Shown here: in pieces, positions 27,401 through 42,400 of the stretch
Layout: the number at the start of each line of letters is the position of its first letter
Numbering within the stretch: the stretch's first letter is position 1
NCBI GenBank assembly: GCA_030549495.1
Contig: JAUIRK010000949.1
Span: 62,001-126,000, forward strand
Source of the DNA: Nectonema munidae
Taxonomy: Eukaryota > Nematomorpha > Nectonematoida > Nectonematidae
Reading direction: 5' to 3'
Length of the DNA: 64,000 nt
Position numbers and translations under genes: made by a program
Notes under the pieces: model-generated
What the model was told of the DNA's origin: nothing
The model's input: only the letters and a program-made list of their open reading frames with translations
The model's database searches: none

Positions 27401-30400
27401 GTCAAATAGGGGCTTTTTAATTGATCCTAATTACTATTAGATGCAATAAAAACAAATTATAATCGTGAAATCCTCTCCCTTCCCTCTTGGAATTTTCCCA
27501 GCGTAGAAGTAGATTTTAAGTAAGATGTGTTGTATACCATACTCTTTTTATGAATTTTAGGTGGTAGCTACGGACAATGATTCTGGAAAAAATGGTGAAG
27601 TCAAGTACAAAATTGAAAAGAGACCGAACCAGGAAAATTTATTCGCCATAGACGAAGATACAGGCGTAGTCATTACTGTCGTTCCGTTTGACAGGGAGTC
27701 CAGTTTATTCAAGTCTGTGACGATAACAGCCACTGATCTTGCCCCGCGTCCTCTCATTGGAGTCTGCACATTTCAAGTCACGATAACAGATGTCAATGAT
27801 AACGAACCAAGGTAAGGAAAATTCCTCTATGAAATTATAAATAAAAGTCATTAGGGCAAATGATCGTTCACCAATGAAAATATATAACGATTAATTTTGT
27901 TAGCACATTTTATCTTATAAATAAATGTATAACTATATTCTTTTAGATTTGGCCAGTCGCAATATGATAAGCCTATTAGTTCTGATACATCCATAGGTGC
28001 TAACTTTCTCAGAGTTTCCGCTCAAGATCCTGACGAAGGTGAAAATGCTGAAATTTTATACTCCTTAGATGATGATTCTGGCTTTTTTGGCATTAATCCA
28101 GATACTGGGTGGATTTTTGTAAAATCTGCTATTCACGGAGTAAGATCATATTTTTAATTCATATCCGAAAAATTTTGATGAAAATTGTAACTTTTCTGAA
28201 CAAACAAATTTTTAGAATTAAAAGTTTCTTGATTTTTCAGTTTCAGTTTTTTTGGTTCTCATGATTATGCGATGAATAGAAAGGCCTTGCATTTCTTTCA
28301 AACTTTTAAAATTATTATCTAAAATAATAAAATGTTTCAATTATTTCAATCAAAAAGTCATCTTTTTAAATTATAGAGAGAAAATACCAGATATTCAAAG
28401 TTTTATTTGCCATTGAATAGAGTATCCCGTTTTCTTTTAGAAAGAGGGTGTGTGGGTTACGATTAGTAAATTACTGCTTTTAATTTTTGATATTTTAAAT
28501 ACTGAAAATGTCAATATTGTTTAATACGTTGCTATGATTTTAACTGTTGTGTTATGAAAAAGATATATTTATAATTATATGCGTGTGTTTTTTATTCCGT
28601 ATATATACGCTCTATCAATGAATGATACGCGCTAAAATTTAATAAGCATCGCAATATTTTGTTACATTTATATAATATTTTGTATTATTTTGCCTTCTTT
28701 TTCTTGGAATATGGAAAATTATTTTTCATTTATTAATTGAATATAAAAATTAGTAATGAATGAATTACCCTAGGAAGACGAAGTTAGAGCTACAGCCATT
28801 GCTACAGACAAGGGCGATCCTCCACGCTCTAGTACCGTTTCCGTTCGTATCGTCATAACGGGTGACGCCAATCAACCCCCAACTTGGCCAGAAGGACCGT
28901 ATACAAAAATCAGCTTGGATGAAATGAATTCTCGTGGAAGTGAAGTGGTTAGAGTTTATTCACAGTCTAATTATGCCAATGATCCCAGAGTTCAGTAAGA
29001 ATTTTTATTCCTTGCATAAACGAATTTTATTTCTATGATGATGTTCTTTTTGAGGTATTCTATAATAACTGGAAGCAACCCGTCACAGAATCTCATGAGG
29101 AATTTTGAATTAAGTTCAGATCCGCATAACAGTTCTATCGCGATTATTCGTGTTTACAATATCCTTGACTATGAAACTGTTCAAGAATTTAACTTAACTC
29201 TTCGTGCTAAAAACAATGCTCCCGTTCAACTAGCAACAGTAAGCGAACTATTTTAATATATTTTAGAGCTGATAACGTGCATTTTGTATCCAATAGAGCT
29301 ATTGCTTCCTTTTAAAATTGTTAATTTTTTATTTGTTCACTTATAATTTTCTTTAAAAGTCTTTACTATTATGGATTAAAAAGTTAAATTTATAATATAT
29401 GCAGTCGTGGACTTTCATTTTTGAGACCTGTAAACTTGAACCATTATGAGGGGACTTTGCAATCACTGGGCACAACAGTAAAAGAATGAAACTAAATAAA
29501 AGTAACAAGAATTTGGAAAAAAATATCTAAATTCTAATGTAACGGTTCAGTAGAGCTCAACAATATTTAAATTTCACAAGAAAAGAGCAAGTCAAATTCA
29601 CGAGCAAAGTCAACGTTTAGCTCAGTGTTTCTTTAACTTTCTTGCCCCGCTCGCACCTAGAGAACTCACAAAATTTGAGAAGAGCGGGGTCTTAAATTTT
29701 GATTTGAAAAAATCTAAAAATATTAAAAAGACAGAAACAAAAATTTATTTTTGACATTTTATTGTGCATTTTGACAGTTATACGAGTAACTTGTGCTTGT
29801 TTAAATTTAGCAATTTTTAAATGTTAGCCTCATATGTTCTAAGAATACTCTCATTTCTCCTTCTAGATCTACTAGATCTATACTTGGTTTCTTTTTCTAT
29901 AAAAATTAATTAGATAACTTATAGCAAAAATAAGAAAAACATGCCTTTGTTAAAATGTGTTCAAGTTTTTTAAAATATATTAATAACAATAATAATAAAT
30001 AATCGAGCCTTTTATTATTTTGTAACACATCTGACCACCTTCCAGTGGGCTCGATCTCACCGACAAGGGAGAGACTGCCTAGTAACTCAATAAAAATTGT
30101 TATTGTATAGAATCGTTCCCTATAAAGAGGCTAGAATAGTCTAAAAGAATGTATTGAGATTTTGAAAAGGTATTGCTGTCTGCTTTCCGTGGTATGAAAT
30201 GAGTTAATGACAAACCCTAAAATAACCACATTAATTCCATAAAGAATGCTTTATAAAAATTGTTTCTTCATAGGTCCTTTGGGATAAGGGCACCGTTGCC
30301 AAATCTTGCGATTATTCCCAAAATCAACAACTTTTTGGAATTCCAGGCTACTAAATTTTTAATTTTGTGACTACCCTAAATTTGATAAGATTTTGATATT

Positions 30401-33400
30401 TTTAAATCCGAAACTATTTGATTAATTAATTTTTTTAGTTTTATAATCCTATTTAAAATGTTTATATTTTTCTGATTGGATGGTGTGTTTAGTTTTTGCC
30501 AAGTGAGACCAGGATTAGCCATGAAGTTTTATAATAATCAGGCATTTGCTACTTCATCTTTTGTTCAGAAGCTTCTATCAACCCTTTTTGGGATCGTAAA
30601 CTTAAACTGCATTCGTTTCATAGTACATCTGCTACTAAATGGACTTTAATTTGTTCCTTATGCTGAGATCATTTTATCCTGGTTTTGCTTTTATTTTTAA
30701 AAAAGCAAACCCCAACAAGGTTCATATTTCAAGTACTCGTATTTCTTCATTAAACCTATCTTCACATTTTGCAAATGTTCTTTCTATTTAAAATATTTTT
30801 TAGGATACCTATGTTCATATAAAGCTGATTGATGCTAATGATAACGCGCCCATTTTTCAACTTGATTCCTACCCAGCTTCTGTCCCAGAAGATGCTCCAG
30901 TCGGTTTCACCGTGATCCAAGTTCATGCAGAAGATGGGGATCTCACATATCCAAATAATGCCGTCACTTATGAAGTCGTCAAAACTTCTGACACAACAGA
31001 TTGGAAACATTTTTATATCAATCCTAAAACAGGAGTACTGACGACGAAGTCAACATTTGATCGCGAAAAAAAACAATTCTATCTTTTAAGAGTCACAGCT
31101 AAAGATGGCGCAGAATCGGCTATTAATCCTGGCTACCCAAATCAAGGTTTCATTTGCATTTATTTCCAGTGAACTTCATCTAAGATCAATTATAAAAAAA
31201 TTTCGTTTAATACATGTCTATCATGGTGTCAAGTTTTCTGTTTAACTCGAATTTCATCCTCGACCAAATTTTTGGTGTCTGAATGCACAAGATATATTTC
31301 CATTTATCGTGTGTAAGTCAAATTTGTAAAGGTTTATACTTTAATGATGAGCTATGTTAGGTTTAGAAAAGTAATTTCGCTTTAGCTTGAAGTGTGATAT
31401 ATAATAATAATCAATACTGGGGAACGGGATTAGAAAATAAGCTATGATAATGTACTGTATGTGACCACACATTATATATATATATGAAAACAATAATAAA
31501 TATATGAAAGATATGATATATATATATTATCAATTTCATTTCACAATAGATACTCCAGAAGATATCTCATAATTTTTTGATAAATATGAAGCATTTGAAA
31601 TTACGACAAACACTGAATCCAACATTAATGATAAATTATTAAAAAAAAAAATAGAATAAATTACTTATATTTTATTCTCATGTAAAATTTCAGCACAACT
31701 GAACTTTCGATTTATTGGATTTCGACACAGCGGTGTTAGTAATGTATAAGATAAAACATTGAATACGATTTTGAAGAACACATTTATTTAATCAAAATGT
31801 TTCAAACTTGCAAAGGGCCTTTATTAAGAAAAGTTTTATTTCTTTTTACTTTTTTTGAATAAGATCCTTTGCCAAGTTGAAATATATTTATATTTAAATT
31901 TAATATTCGCCTGTTTTCATTTATAAGATATTCAAATGTTTTGATAATTATAATAATATCGATTATAATCGATATATCAATTTTTTCTATTAACCTTTTT
32001 TTCTTCAAGGTTTCGCCTACATTCGTGTAAAAGTTGAAGATGTCAATGATAATGCCCCCTATTTTGAAAAGGGCCTGTATATCGCTGATATAAACGAAGA
32101 TGCTATTGAAAGTATGCGTTTTTTATTATTTTTCTGGGGTTTTGTCATTGTTCAATTTTTTAAACTTTCTTTCCTAGTCTTCACACCATCTTGCAAAGTG
32201 GCAAAGTAGGTGCATAGATTTTAGATTTTAGAAATGTTGAAAGATGTGAAAAAATAGTTTTTATAGATGGACAGATTCAATAGTGCTGGTTTTGGGTCAC
32301 ATTATGTAGGTATTGAAGAATTGTTTGACTAGCTGATGTTCGTATGTGTTGGTGTTTTTGTTTTACAGTGTTTTATATTTTTTGCTTGTATTTTTGTTAT
32401 AAGATTTTGAAAAAAAATGATACAGTCATTAGAAAAGTTTTATGAAGGTTAAATTTACAACATGCTAGACCTAGAGAAAACAAGATTAATTTCAAAGATA
32501 AAAATCTTTGTGTATATAAAGATATATACACAAAGCATTTTTTGTTAAATTAGTGAATTTTGAAATCATTTTAGGTGGATTTTATTTTATGATCAGATCA
32601 TATAAAAGGACTACCTCTATACCACCTCTATTTAGGGTGACAGGAAATCCCTTTCTTAAAACATATATGCCTTATGTGTAAATGTGTTTTCTTATTCGCA
32701 TATCTTCGTATAAAATGTTTTTCTTTTGAACAAGAAAAAAACATTAAAAAATTCTAAAAATGTAGGTAATACCTCGATAAATTAATTCCTGGTTTAGAGC
32801 CAATTTTAAGAAGGATATTTTAGCGGTAATCATCACAGTTTTATAAACCCCATCTTCCTAAGTTCCCAGATACCCGATTGATTGCAAGGCATAGTTTCTG
32901 AAAACCAGTCATACTTTAAACGCAAGTTATTAATTATTTTTTATAACTAAAAATGAATATATTCGTATATTGAACATATAAATTGTGGCATTATTTTAAT
33001 TGTAGTTCAAAATACTTGTCTTCAAACTAACTAAACCCAACAAATAGGCTATTTTTTAGACAAAGTATTCACTTTTATGTTTTAGACAGCATTGTCATTG
33101 AAGTTACCGCTAAAGATGATGATGAAATAACTCAAATGCGTTATCAGTTGACTACTGGGAATATTGGTGGGGTTTTTGATGTGAAACCTGCAACCGGAGA
33201 AATATACGTTCGTGGAAATCTGGATTATGAACTAGGACCGAGAGTATATATCTTTTCTCGTTTCTTATTTTATTAAATTTAACTTCAAAAGTTTATTTTA
33301 TAACAAATTGACTTCTACGAAATTAAATATTTCAACGGGATAGAAAATGGTTTACGGAGAATTAACCTGATAACCTGTTAGACTAATTGTTAGACTATTC

Positions 33401-36400
33401 ATGTTAGACTAACCAGTTGACTAACCCACTAATTAATCAATTAAGTTAACTAACTAACTTGCTAAATAATTATAAATAAATAAATTATTAATTAATTCAA
33501 TAGAAAAACTAATTTTATGAGCGCCATTTTGAGTAAATGAAAATTGACTAAATATTCTTTAAAAAAAGGAAAAATAAAAATTTATTTTTTAATAATTTGA
33601 TTTTAAAAACTTCTGTGAAAATTATGAATGTATTTTTACTAGATATACTTCTATAAATTGAATTTTATTTTGGAGATGATTTTGTTTTCACTGTAATTGA
33701 TTTTATGTCAATCAGCTTGACGCAATAGAATCTTTACTTTAAATATTGTCGAACGTTAAAGGAACTCTTTATTAATAAATTTGCCAGATTCTAACCGTGC
33801 TAGTAAACAAAAATTGCGAACAAAGATGGAAGTGCCTCATCTTACTATCTTAGTAAAAGCTTAGTAAAATTTATTTATTTTTGATATTTATATTTTAATG
33901 TTAATAGATTTTATAAATAATAGCTTGAAGAATCAAAATTAGAAATCTTTTTTTTTTATAAATTTTTATTTCGATGAAATGTATCATTATATACGCATTA
34001 CAGTTAAAAATTTTCTAGAATGGACGCTTTATTCTCAATGTAATGGAGCATAAAAATTAATTTATATTATACACATACGTAGCTAGCAAAATAAACATTT
34101 ACGAGGGGCTAAAACTAGAAAAAATCTTAGCGATGCGGTGCCTAACGCTATATATCTTATTTCTACAATGCTTTTATTATTTCTTTCATCGGGCATCTGT
34201 AGAAAAGAATGAGCTGTGATAAGATTTGTGTAAATTAGCAATATAATAGTGGTTTTATGAAAATATTTTCTAAATACTTTTGTAATTATTATTGATATGA
34301 AAAATTTAATCAGATAGGTCCCTTCAAGTCACAACCTTGCTAGGAATCCGCATATACATGTACTAAACAAACATTTATTTTTCAAAGTGGATGTTATAAC
34401 GTGAAATAATATCCAAATGATAAACCAGTCCTTTCTACAATTCTGCACAAATTTGCCGTTCTAAACTCAATATATGTTTTATTAACCTAAGGTATACAAC
34501 TTAACGCTGGTAGCATCGGATGGGAAAAACGAACAAAGTACAAAAGTGCAAATAAACGTTAAAGATGTTAATGATAACGCTCCAGAATTTGAGCGTACAA
34601 TATATGAAGTTTGGATTGAAGAAGAAGACGAATCCAACTTACCACGTGTTATTGAAACCGTACTTTATCTTTTTTCCTTTGAGATCTATCCTTATCCTGC
34701 CTTAATTTTTAACTTTAGGTTCATGCAACTGACAAAGACACAGCGATCCAAAGTGAGATACGCTACAGCATTCGTGGTCAAGGCGTTGAAGATGGCACTT
34801 TTCTCATCAATCCTCTTTCAGGAGAAATAAGTGTCACGAAAAAATTGGATAGGGATCCTCCAAATGGCCAACCCGTATTTTTATATTACTCTTTTCTTCA
34901 TTATTGTTAAGTGCGATCTTTTTTATTTTGTGATAACTTTATTGCATAACGATCATTCTGTAATCAGAAAGATGAACAAATAAATACCCAAATTATCCTT
35001 TCAGAAACTCAATAGTGATCTTCCTGTTTTTTATTCACATGAAATGCATTCTGTGTTTAATTATTAGTAAATGTCCACGGATATAAGTCTCCAAAACTGT
35101 GGCTTGATGCTGGATCGAACCTGATACCTTGTGGCATTGAAGATAGGTACACCTAACCAACCTTACTCACTCCCCATATAAGATAAATCCTATTGTTGTA
35201 CGTAATGTATAAGCTGAGATCGAGATTAACTGTGTAAATTAGGTGCAAAACTTTTGACATCGCCTAATGGACTAAATAAGATATAGAGTTGCGATTTTTT
35301 CATACTGAATATCAGGCACATGGTTAGCTTGAATATAAGATATAGAAATCACAACAACAACAAGGTAACACATTCTTTAGAGTCTGTAGCAGAGTTTAGA
35401 TATACGATTTTACTGTTCTAATGTTCATATATATGGCAAACATTGATTTTTGGCTTCAATTAGCTGTATTGAATTTTGATAAATAGTAAAATGTAAATAA
35501 AATTTTTTTTTTGGAAAAATATTTACATAAGTAGAGGTGGATGATAAGTTAAGCCTAGTAACTTGTTTTTATAATTTTTTTATTGTTTTTTTCGTCGTCA
35601 TTTTCTCGCATCCCGAAAGTTCTCAGTGTTTTGTCTGTCAAAAATTATTTCTTTGGCATTATATTTCTGGCATTAAGTCTGCATACTTTTGCAACGCTTC
35701 ATAAATGCAAGCTGAAATAACTTACCGAAATTTGTTATAGAAAAATATCATCTTCATATTTATTCATTTTACATAAATTATATTAAAAATCTTGACTCGA
35801 AAACTAAACTAAATAATTACTTAATAAAAGGATTTTTCAATATATAATCTTGTATAGGAGTTAGCCTTTTAACACTTTGAGGCCCAGAATTTTGAAGACT
35901 AATCATCTGCCTTCTTTTTCAATCTAATATTATATTTTTAAAACAAACGATTTTATTTCTTGTTACGCTGATGTCACACTGGTCTTTAAAGGGTCCTTGA
36001 TTATTCTGTTGTATAAAAGTCTTTACACGCTTTGGATGTGTTGAGATATACAATTCCCCTTCTCTCTGTCTTAAAAGTAGTGTTAAGAAGTTTTTAATTT
36101 AGCCCTTTCAAGCACAATGCGTTAACCGTGAGCAAGGAAATAAAAATGTTCTGCTTTAAGGTATATGCAAATTCATTGAAAAAGAAAAACAGACGATTAA
36201 TTTTTGAATGAGTTAAATATATTTTTTAATATACACATATATGTTCTCAATGGAAGTTTCAAGAAATCTAATTTCTCATCTATTAGGAAAAAGCATAAAT
36301 AATATTGTTGTAAGAATTTATTCTAATAAAATCCTTTGAAATGGTATTTGTTTTATTTTCTAGCGTTAATATATATGTGAATTATTGCTGTCTTCAAAAA

Positions 36401-39400
36401 AACCATAACAAGTATAAATATCATGCCTCGTTGTTACTCATAGTGACTTTATTATATTCAGACATGGACTCTTCTTGCTCTTGCAACCGATGATGGCGAC
36501 TCTGGCAATTATGGCTATGCGGATGTTAGAATAAATCTTCGAGATATAAATGACAACGCCCCTGTTTTTGATAAAGGACCATATGAAGGATCTATTCCTG
36601 AGAATTCTCCAGCTGGTCAGAAAGTTATGTCAATGATTGCTTCTGATTATGATGCTGGAATTAACTCAAAAATAACATATAGGTATTATTAATAAATTTG
36701 CTTTTTATTTTACTATTATTACAAGTTAAATCCTAAAATAAAAAGATTGTGAATAGCGGTTGTAACTAAGCCAACTATTTTCTCGCATTCCTAAAATAGC
36801 CCAATACTCGCATATTAATATAAAAATGTCTAACGTTAGCTTACTTACATCACATACCAAATAACCGTATAGCATATTTGAAATAATTAGGATATCATTT
36901 TATAGCTTTGTGGAATTTTAAGCAGATATTATTACAGTAGACCCTCGTTAAGTCAGACTACATGGGGGAGAATGGTGGCCGACTTAACAGAGGGTCACTG
37001 CTTCCTCTTGCAACACTTTATCACAAAGCCCATGTCTATTTCTGAAGCGCCATAACCACCCATTACCAGCAGTAAAATCATTAATTCCCATATGTCTACC
37101 TAACTTTTGAGCAACTACTTGAATAGCAATCCCAAGAACTTTTACACCTGATAGAGTCACAGGCTTTCGAGCGTTGGCTGAGTGTACGTGTCTTCCAGTC
37201 ATTTTGCAAGAAAATTTTTAAGAAAAATGGAGATGAACACTTCAACAACTTGATATAACAACAACAAGCTTTGGAATACTGTTAAAATTTAGAATGACCG
37301 CGAACTATCTATTGAGTAAAAAACAAATGAATGGCTACTTGTAAACCAAAATGAAATTAAAAAAGTCAAAGAAAATGACCCCTTGTAAGCCTATGAGGGC
37401 AAACATTTGTATTCTCGGTCACGGTCCGACTTATCCGAGTTAACGAGGGTCAACTGTATTACTAAACCTTGTTTTTATTATTATTTATTTTGAATCAAAC
37501 TTTTATACCTGATATATCATGAACTTCTGATCAAAATACAACGGATATATTGTTATAGTTGACTATACTTCTTTTTATATTTCTCATTATTATTATTTTT
37601 TTTTACCAAATCCATATAATCGAATGTATTCTTACTCTTTCATGAAAAGCTTTACAGCTAGAAATAGCCATCCTTTTATTTAACTATTCATCAAGAAAAT
37701 TGTAAATTTAGTAAAAAGTATAATTTTTAATTTTAAAAATAAAATACTTTTAGGATTAAAACAAACGCTGTGAATGAAAACAACAATCCTATTTTTGGAA
37801 TTGATCCTAATAGCGGAATCATCACTACAAAAGTTGAAAATCTGGATAGAGAAAAAGTTGACAAATACGTGATAGAAGTTGAAGGGCGTGATAAGGATGG
37901 ATTGACAGGTGCTCATTGAATCATGTCTCTTATCTGTATCGTTTGTCTTCTACCTCTATCATTTATGTTGTAAAGGAATTGGCGTGGCTTCCATAAGCGT
38001 TGAAGACAAGAATGACCAGGCTCCCGCCTTTGAGCACAGCGTGTATCGCTTGAAAGTCAGTGAAAGTGCGAAAGTGGGTTCTGCCGTTCTCTCGCTCCAA
38101 GCAACAGATGCAGATGTTGGAGACAATGCTAAGCTAACTTACTTTTTGGCGCCCGGATCCATAGGCCAAAAATTCTTCGTAATGGATACAGATGAAGCCA
38201 GCAATACAGGCATACTTCGTGTTGCTAAGGTAATTTTATTTGCTTTTATTTCATTATGTGGCGTGATTCTTCCATTCAAAAATGGAATTTTAATTCTTTA
38301 AGGATAAATGAGAAATGAAAATCGCCTGCTTTAAATATATATAATTTCTTTGAAAAAAAGCAGACGATTAGTCTTCAAACTAGTCCTCAAAGGATTAATG
38401 AGTCGAAGGCAATTACCTCTAATGACATTTTCCCCAATTGACAGTTAACCCATGAGCAGAACTATCCACTAATATTTTTGTACTAACTTTTTTAAGTATG
38501 TTTGTCCTTGAGAAGGGGGGAGTGAGATGGACATACTTGCTCTGGTACGATTTATAACAGTTACATATGTTAAAGTGTCCCAAATTTTTATTAACTTTTT
38601 CGGACATTGCTTGATGAAAATCAAGACTGTTGGGAAAAGGAGACTATGTTTGTGCTTGGTAGGTGACTCATTTTACCTCAAATGGTTAAATCAAATTGTA
38701 TACTTGGAAAATATTTTACAATAAACTTAAAAACCTAAAAAAGAGAGTTATCCTATTGTTTACTTATGAAGTCTTCGTATATGATGTTAGATAAAATAAA
38801 GCGTACATTTGGGTAATTCTTATTTTCTAATGCTATACATATTTTTTTACAAAATATATCACATTATATAACGAATGAAAGAGAACTTAGACCTGTTGAT
38901 TAGAAAAACCACTAGTTTCTTAACGACGAATTTATTTTAAAGGAGCTAGATTACGACAGTGCAATAAATAGAGCTTTCAACCTAACTACTGAAGTCAGAG
39001 ACACCGACTTTATGGATTCCGCTAGAATAGAAATTTATGTCACTGATTACAATGACAATCCGCCAAAATTCCACCCTAACTACCAGCAAACATCCATTAA
39101 AGAAGATGCGCCTATTGGAACTGTCCTAGCACAATTTAATGCCGAAGATATTGACACTGGTCTAAACGCTATATTTAGGTATTGTTTCTTGCGTTATATG
39201 ATACAGTAAAATTATATTTTCCAAAGTAATTTATATAAATTTTGCCTCTAAATTCTCTTAATTTCCTTTGTTTCTTTTGTATGTAGCGTTTCGCGCCATT
39301 TTATAGCAATATCATATTCATTAGCACCTTTAACACATGCACTATGCCGTTGACAAATCTATCAGCAGTAGAGATGTAGCTTTTCCTAATTTTTGCAGAT

Positions 39401-42400
39401 GCATTTTTCACTTTATTTACCTATACCTTTTCTAATACTAAGTGAGAAGAACTATGAGAATAATCATGTTTGGTTGCTAATTAAAGAAACTAATTAAAGT
39501 TTGATTACAAAATAAAGTATAATTTTATTATAGTTTTTCAGATATCCACATTTTAATTAGTGATGTGATGATTACTCGCTTTCCGAACAGTTTGGATGTT
39601 TAAAAAGTTACTGATTAAATTTGCATAAATAACAATGTCGTTTTTGTGAAAATAATGTAAAATGCAAATATTTAAGCGCTTTTTCTCATATATGTTAAAT
39701 CATTCTAGTTTTCTTTTTCAAAACTAAACTCTTTGAACAAAAGTGATTTATAGAAAATGCAAGTAAGAATTCCAAGAATTTATCAATAATTTAATTTAGA
39801 TTGTTTAGTGTGCTTAATAAGAGTTTCTTTCAATTCGTTTACCACAAGTTTATATAAAATTTAACATTTCATTATAAAACATTTATTGGATATAACCAAA
39901 ATTTTATCCCTTATTTTAATATGTTTTTTTCAAAATAAAAATAAGGATTTAATGTCCTTAAATATGATGCTCCTAATGTATATGTGCGAAGTGTGTAAAG
40001 GAATATCTCATATATGTCTAATGAGTGTGTCAAAGGTGCTATCTGTGTTAAATTGTGTGAAATGCTATACATGTTAATGCCTTTTATACTCACTCAAAAT
40101 TTCGGTGCTTTGGAAGATCTCAATTTCCATATTGAGCTTAAAAAACCGTATATTTGCAATTTTATGATAAAACTTAACTTAATGTATTATTAGCTATTTT
40201 TTCCTAATATTTTACGCATTCTATATTTTAAATCACTTTGTAGGTATGATATAGAAAAGAACTCAAAATTTGAAGTTCCAATCTTTGCTATTAATGGATC
40301 CGGTCATGTCACCATTACAAAACAACTTGACAGGGAAAAAAAAGACTTTCACATAGTCAAAATTTTGGCAATTGATAAAGGCGAAAGAGGTGTGAAGATT
40401 ATGCTTGCACTTTTGTCCACATTCCTTCTAAATATCACGTGCTTTATTTGATAGATAATCCAAGTTTGACAGGCAGAGCAAGGCTGCGCGTTCAAGTTAT
40501 TGATGTCAATGATAATTATCCGATCATTCAAACAAGAGCTCCAGCCATTGTTCCAGAAAATTTAGAAGCGCCCTTTGTTCTAGGCCTTTTCTATGCCACG
40601 GATTTGGATACGGGTACTGGATATGGACCCCCTTATAAGTTCTTTGAAATTTCTTGTAAAGAAAAGAAAGGTGGAGAATTTATTAATCCTTACTGTCGTC
40701 ACTTCAACCTTTCTCACAAGCAAGGTATGCCTGTCCGATATTTTTGTGCACTTTTTGATTCTATCAATTTCATCATAATTAATGTGGAAACCCCATTTGG
40801 GTATATTTTGCAAATATATATCTTTATATTTTTATTTTACTATAGCTATTAACTATCCACGTATAATTTTTTCGAGGCAGTGGGCGTGCTGGTATTGAAA
40901 CATTGGATTCGAGTGCAAAATAAATTAACTACAAATAGTAAGAGTTCTAACTCTGTTTAGAAAATGTAAATTAACACGCGATATACTTTAAAATTCTTGT
41001 CCTAAACACACTCCGTTAAAAGATATTTAAATTATGGTCATCTGTGTAGCTATTTGTAGGAGTTTAGTCTAACTCGTTAAATACTAGATACGCTTGATAT
41101 CTTATCGTGTAAACTATTTTTTACAGTTTGTTTTTGAAAGCATAATGGTTATATCTCACAAACCATTTGAATATCTGAAATTGCTAATATATGTATAATC
41201 TTTCTTTATTTGTAAACTTTTTTTTTCATTACTTCACTTTTATTGTAAAAATTTCTTTCAAAAAATCGTGAATTTTATGAAGATTTGGTGGTGTAATGTA
41301 AAAAAATAAATAAATGCTTGTTTACATAATAGTAGATGCTTTAATAAAAATGACAAAACTTGTATTCTTTATTTCAAGAATATATTTTCCCCTTTAAAAA
41401 ACTTAACCTTCCTCATAACAAGTCTTTTGACTTCTTTCAAATTTTCTGTTTTTTATTGCAGAGTCTGGCCAAATTCTTCATACAAGAAAATATAAATATT
41501 TTATATTTTATAGGAAAATGTTTGTTTTAATATATAATTACAACTTAGACTCACACAAAATATATTTTTAAAATGAATTAATATTTATTTTATTTTTTTG
41601 AATTAATATATAATAAACTAGCTGGTGCCGTGGTCGTTTCTCTTTGTTTTTCTCATCGCTCAAAACAGGGATCATTGATGTAAGACAGTGCTATATGTTT
41701 TGTTTGTATTTTTGGGGTATAATGAGCTGGTTTATTTTCTTGAATATGATTGGTCTATTTCAACCAATAAGAATGAATCCGCCGACACACAGACAGACGC
41801 TATTGTATTATAATGTAGATAATAAAAATTGAAGATTATATTTTAACACTAGAAGGATCAAGTGCTTTAATTGACGCGTTGTAGAAGTTTAATTGTTCGC
41901 AGTTCTTAGTGCATAGCATATTTTTGCGCATGAATTTATTAATTATATAATATACATTTATACTCTGTTTTTCAAGCTATTTACATGAACTTTTAATCAA
42001 AAAATATTAAAACTACTTAACAATAGAGAGACGAAGCGTTCCTTTTTGACTGCATTAACATTTATTAAAAAGTTAAACATATATTTGCAGACCTTTTAAG
42101 TTCAAATTTTATAAATGTGTACCAAAATACATCAATTTATTTTTGGGATAAACTTTATAACAATAAAAATGCGGAATAATAATTTTTTGCTAATATACCT
42201 AAAATGTCTATAGCGGTAAAAAATGACCGTTATTATTTTTACATAAAAAGTCCATGGAAAATTAGTAATACTGGATATCTTTTTATATATGATATGATTA
42301 TATATAAATGTGTATGTATGTATATGTGCATCACATAAAAATGTGACATATTTGATATAATATTGGAGAAATATTTGAAAAGTGTGAAAAGTCGATTTAG

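Larger units (their letters stand above)
28995..36461 (+). other. Intron sequence between exons w10 and w17
   Basis: Between listed exons and repeats there is no further coding signal. 29239-30803 has a hAT-like start CAGTGTTTCTTTAACTTT near 29623 without a partner; 33360-33490 is rich in GTTAGACTAA/ACTAACTAAC sequence. 32112-33085 and 34875-35100 look empty. Confidence 0.55.
39179..41842 (+). other. Intron sequence around exons w21 and w22
   Basis: Outside the two exons this is AT-rich with no recognisable element up to the TTAA that receives the piggyBac-type transposon. Confidence 0.5.

Noticed and set aside
35101-35171. Functional tRNA gene
   Set aside because: A- and B-box-like motifs are present but the sequence cannot be folded into a convincing cloverleaf by eye and has a diverged second copy, so a SINE is more likely.
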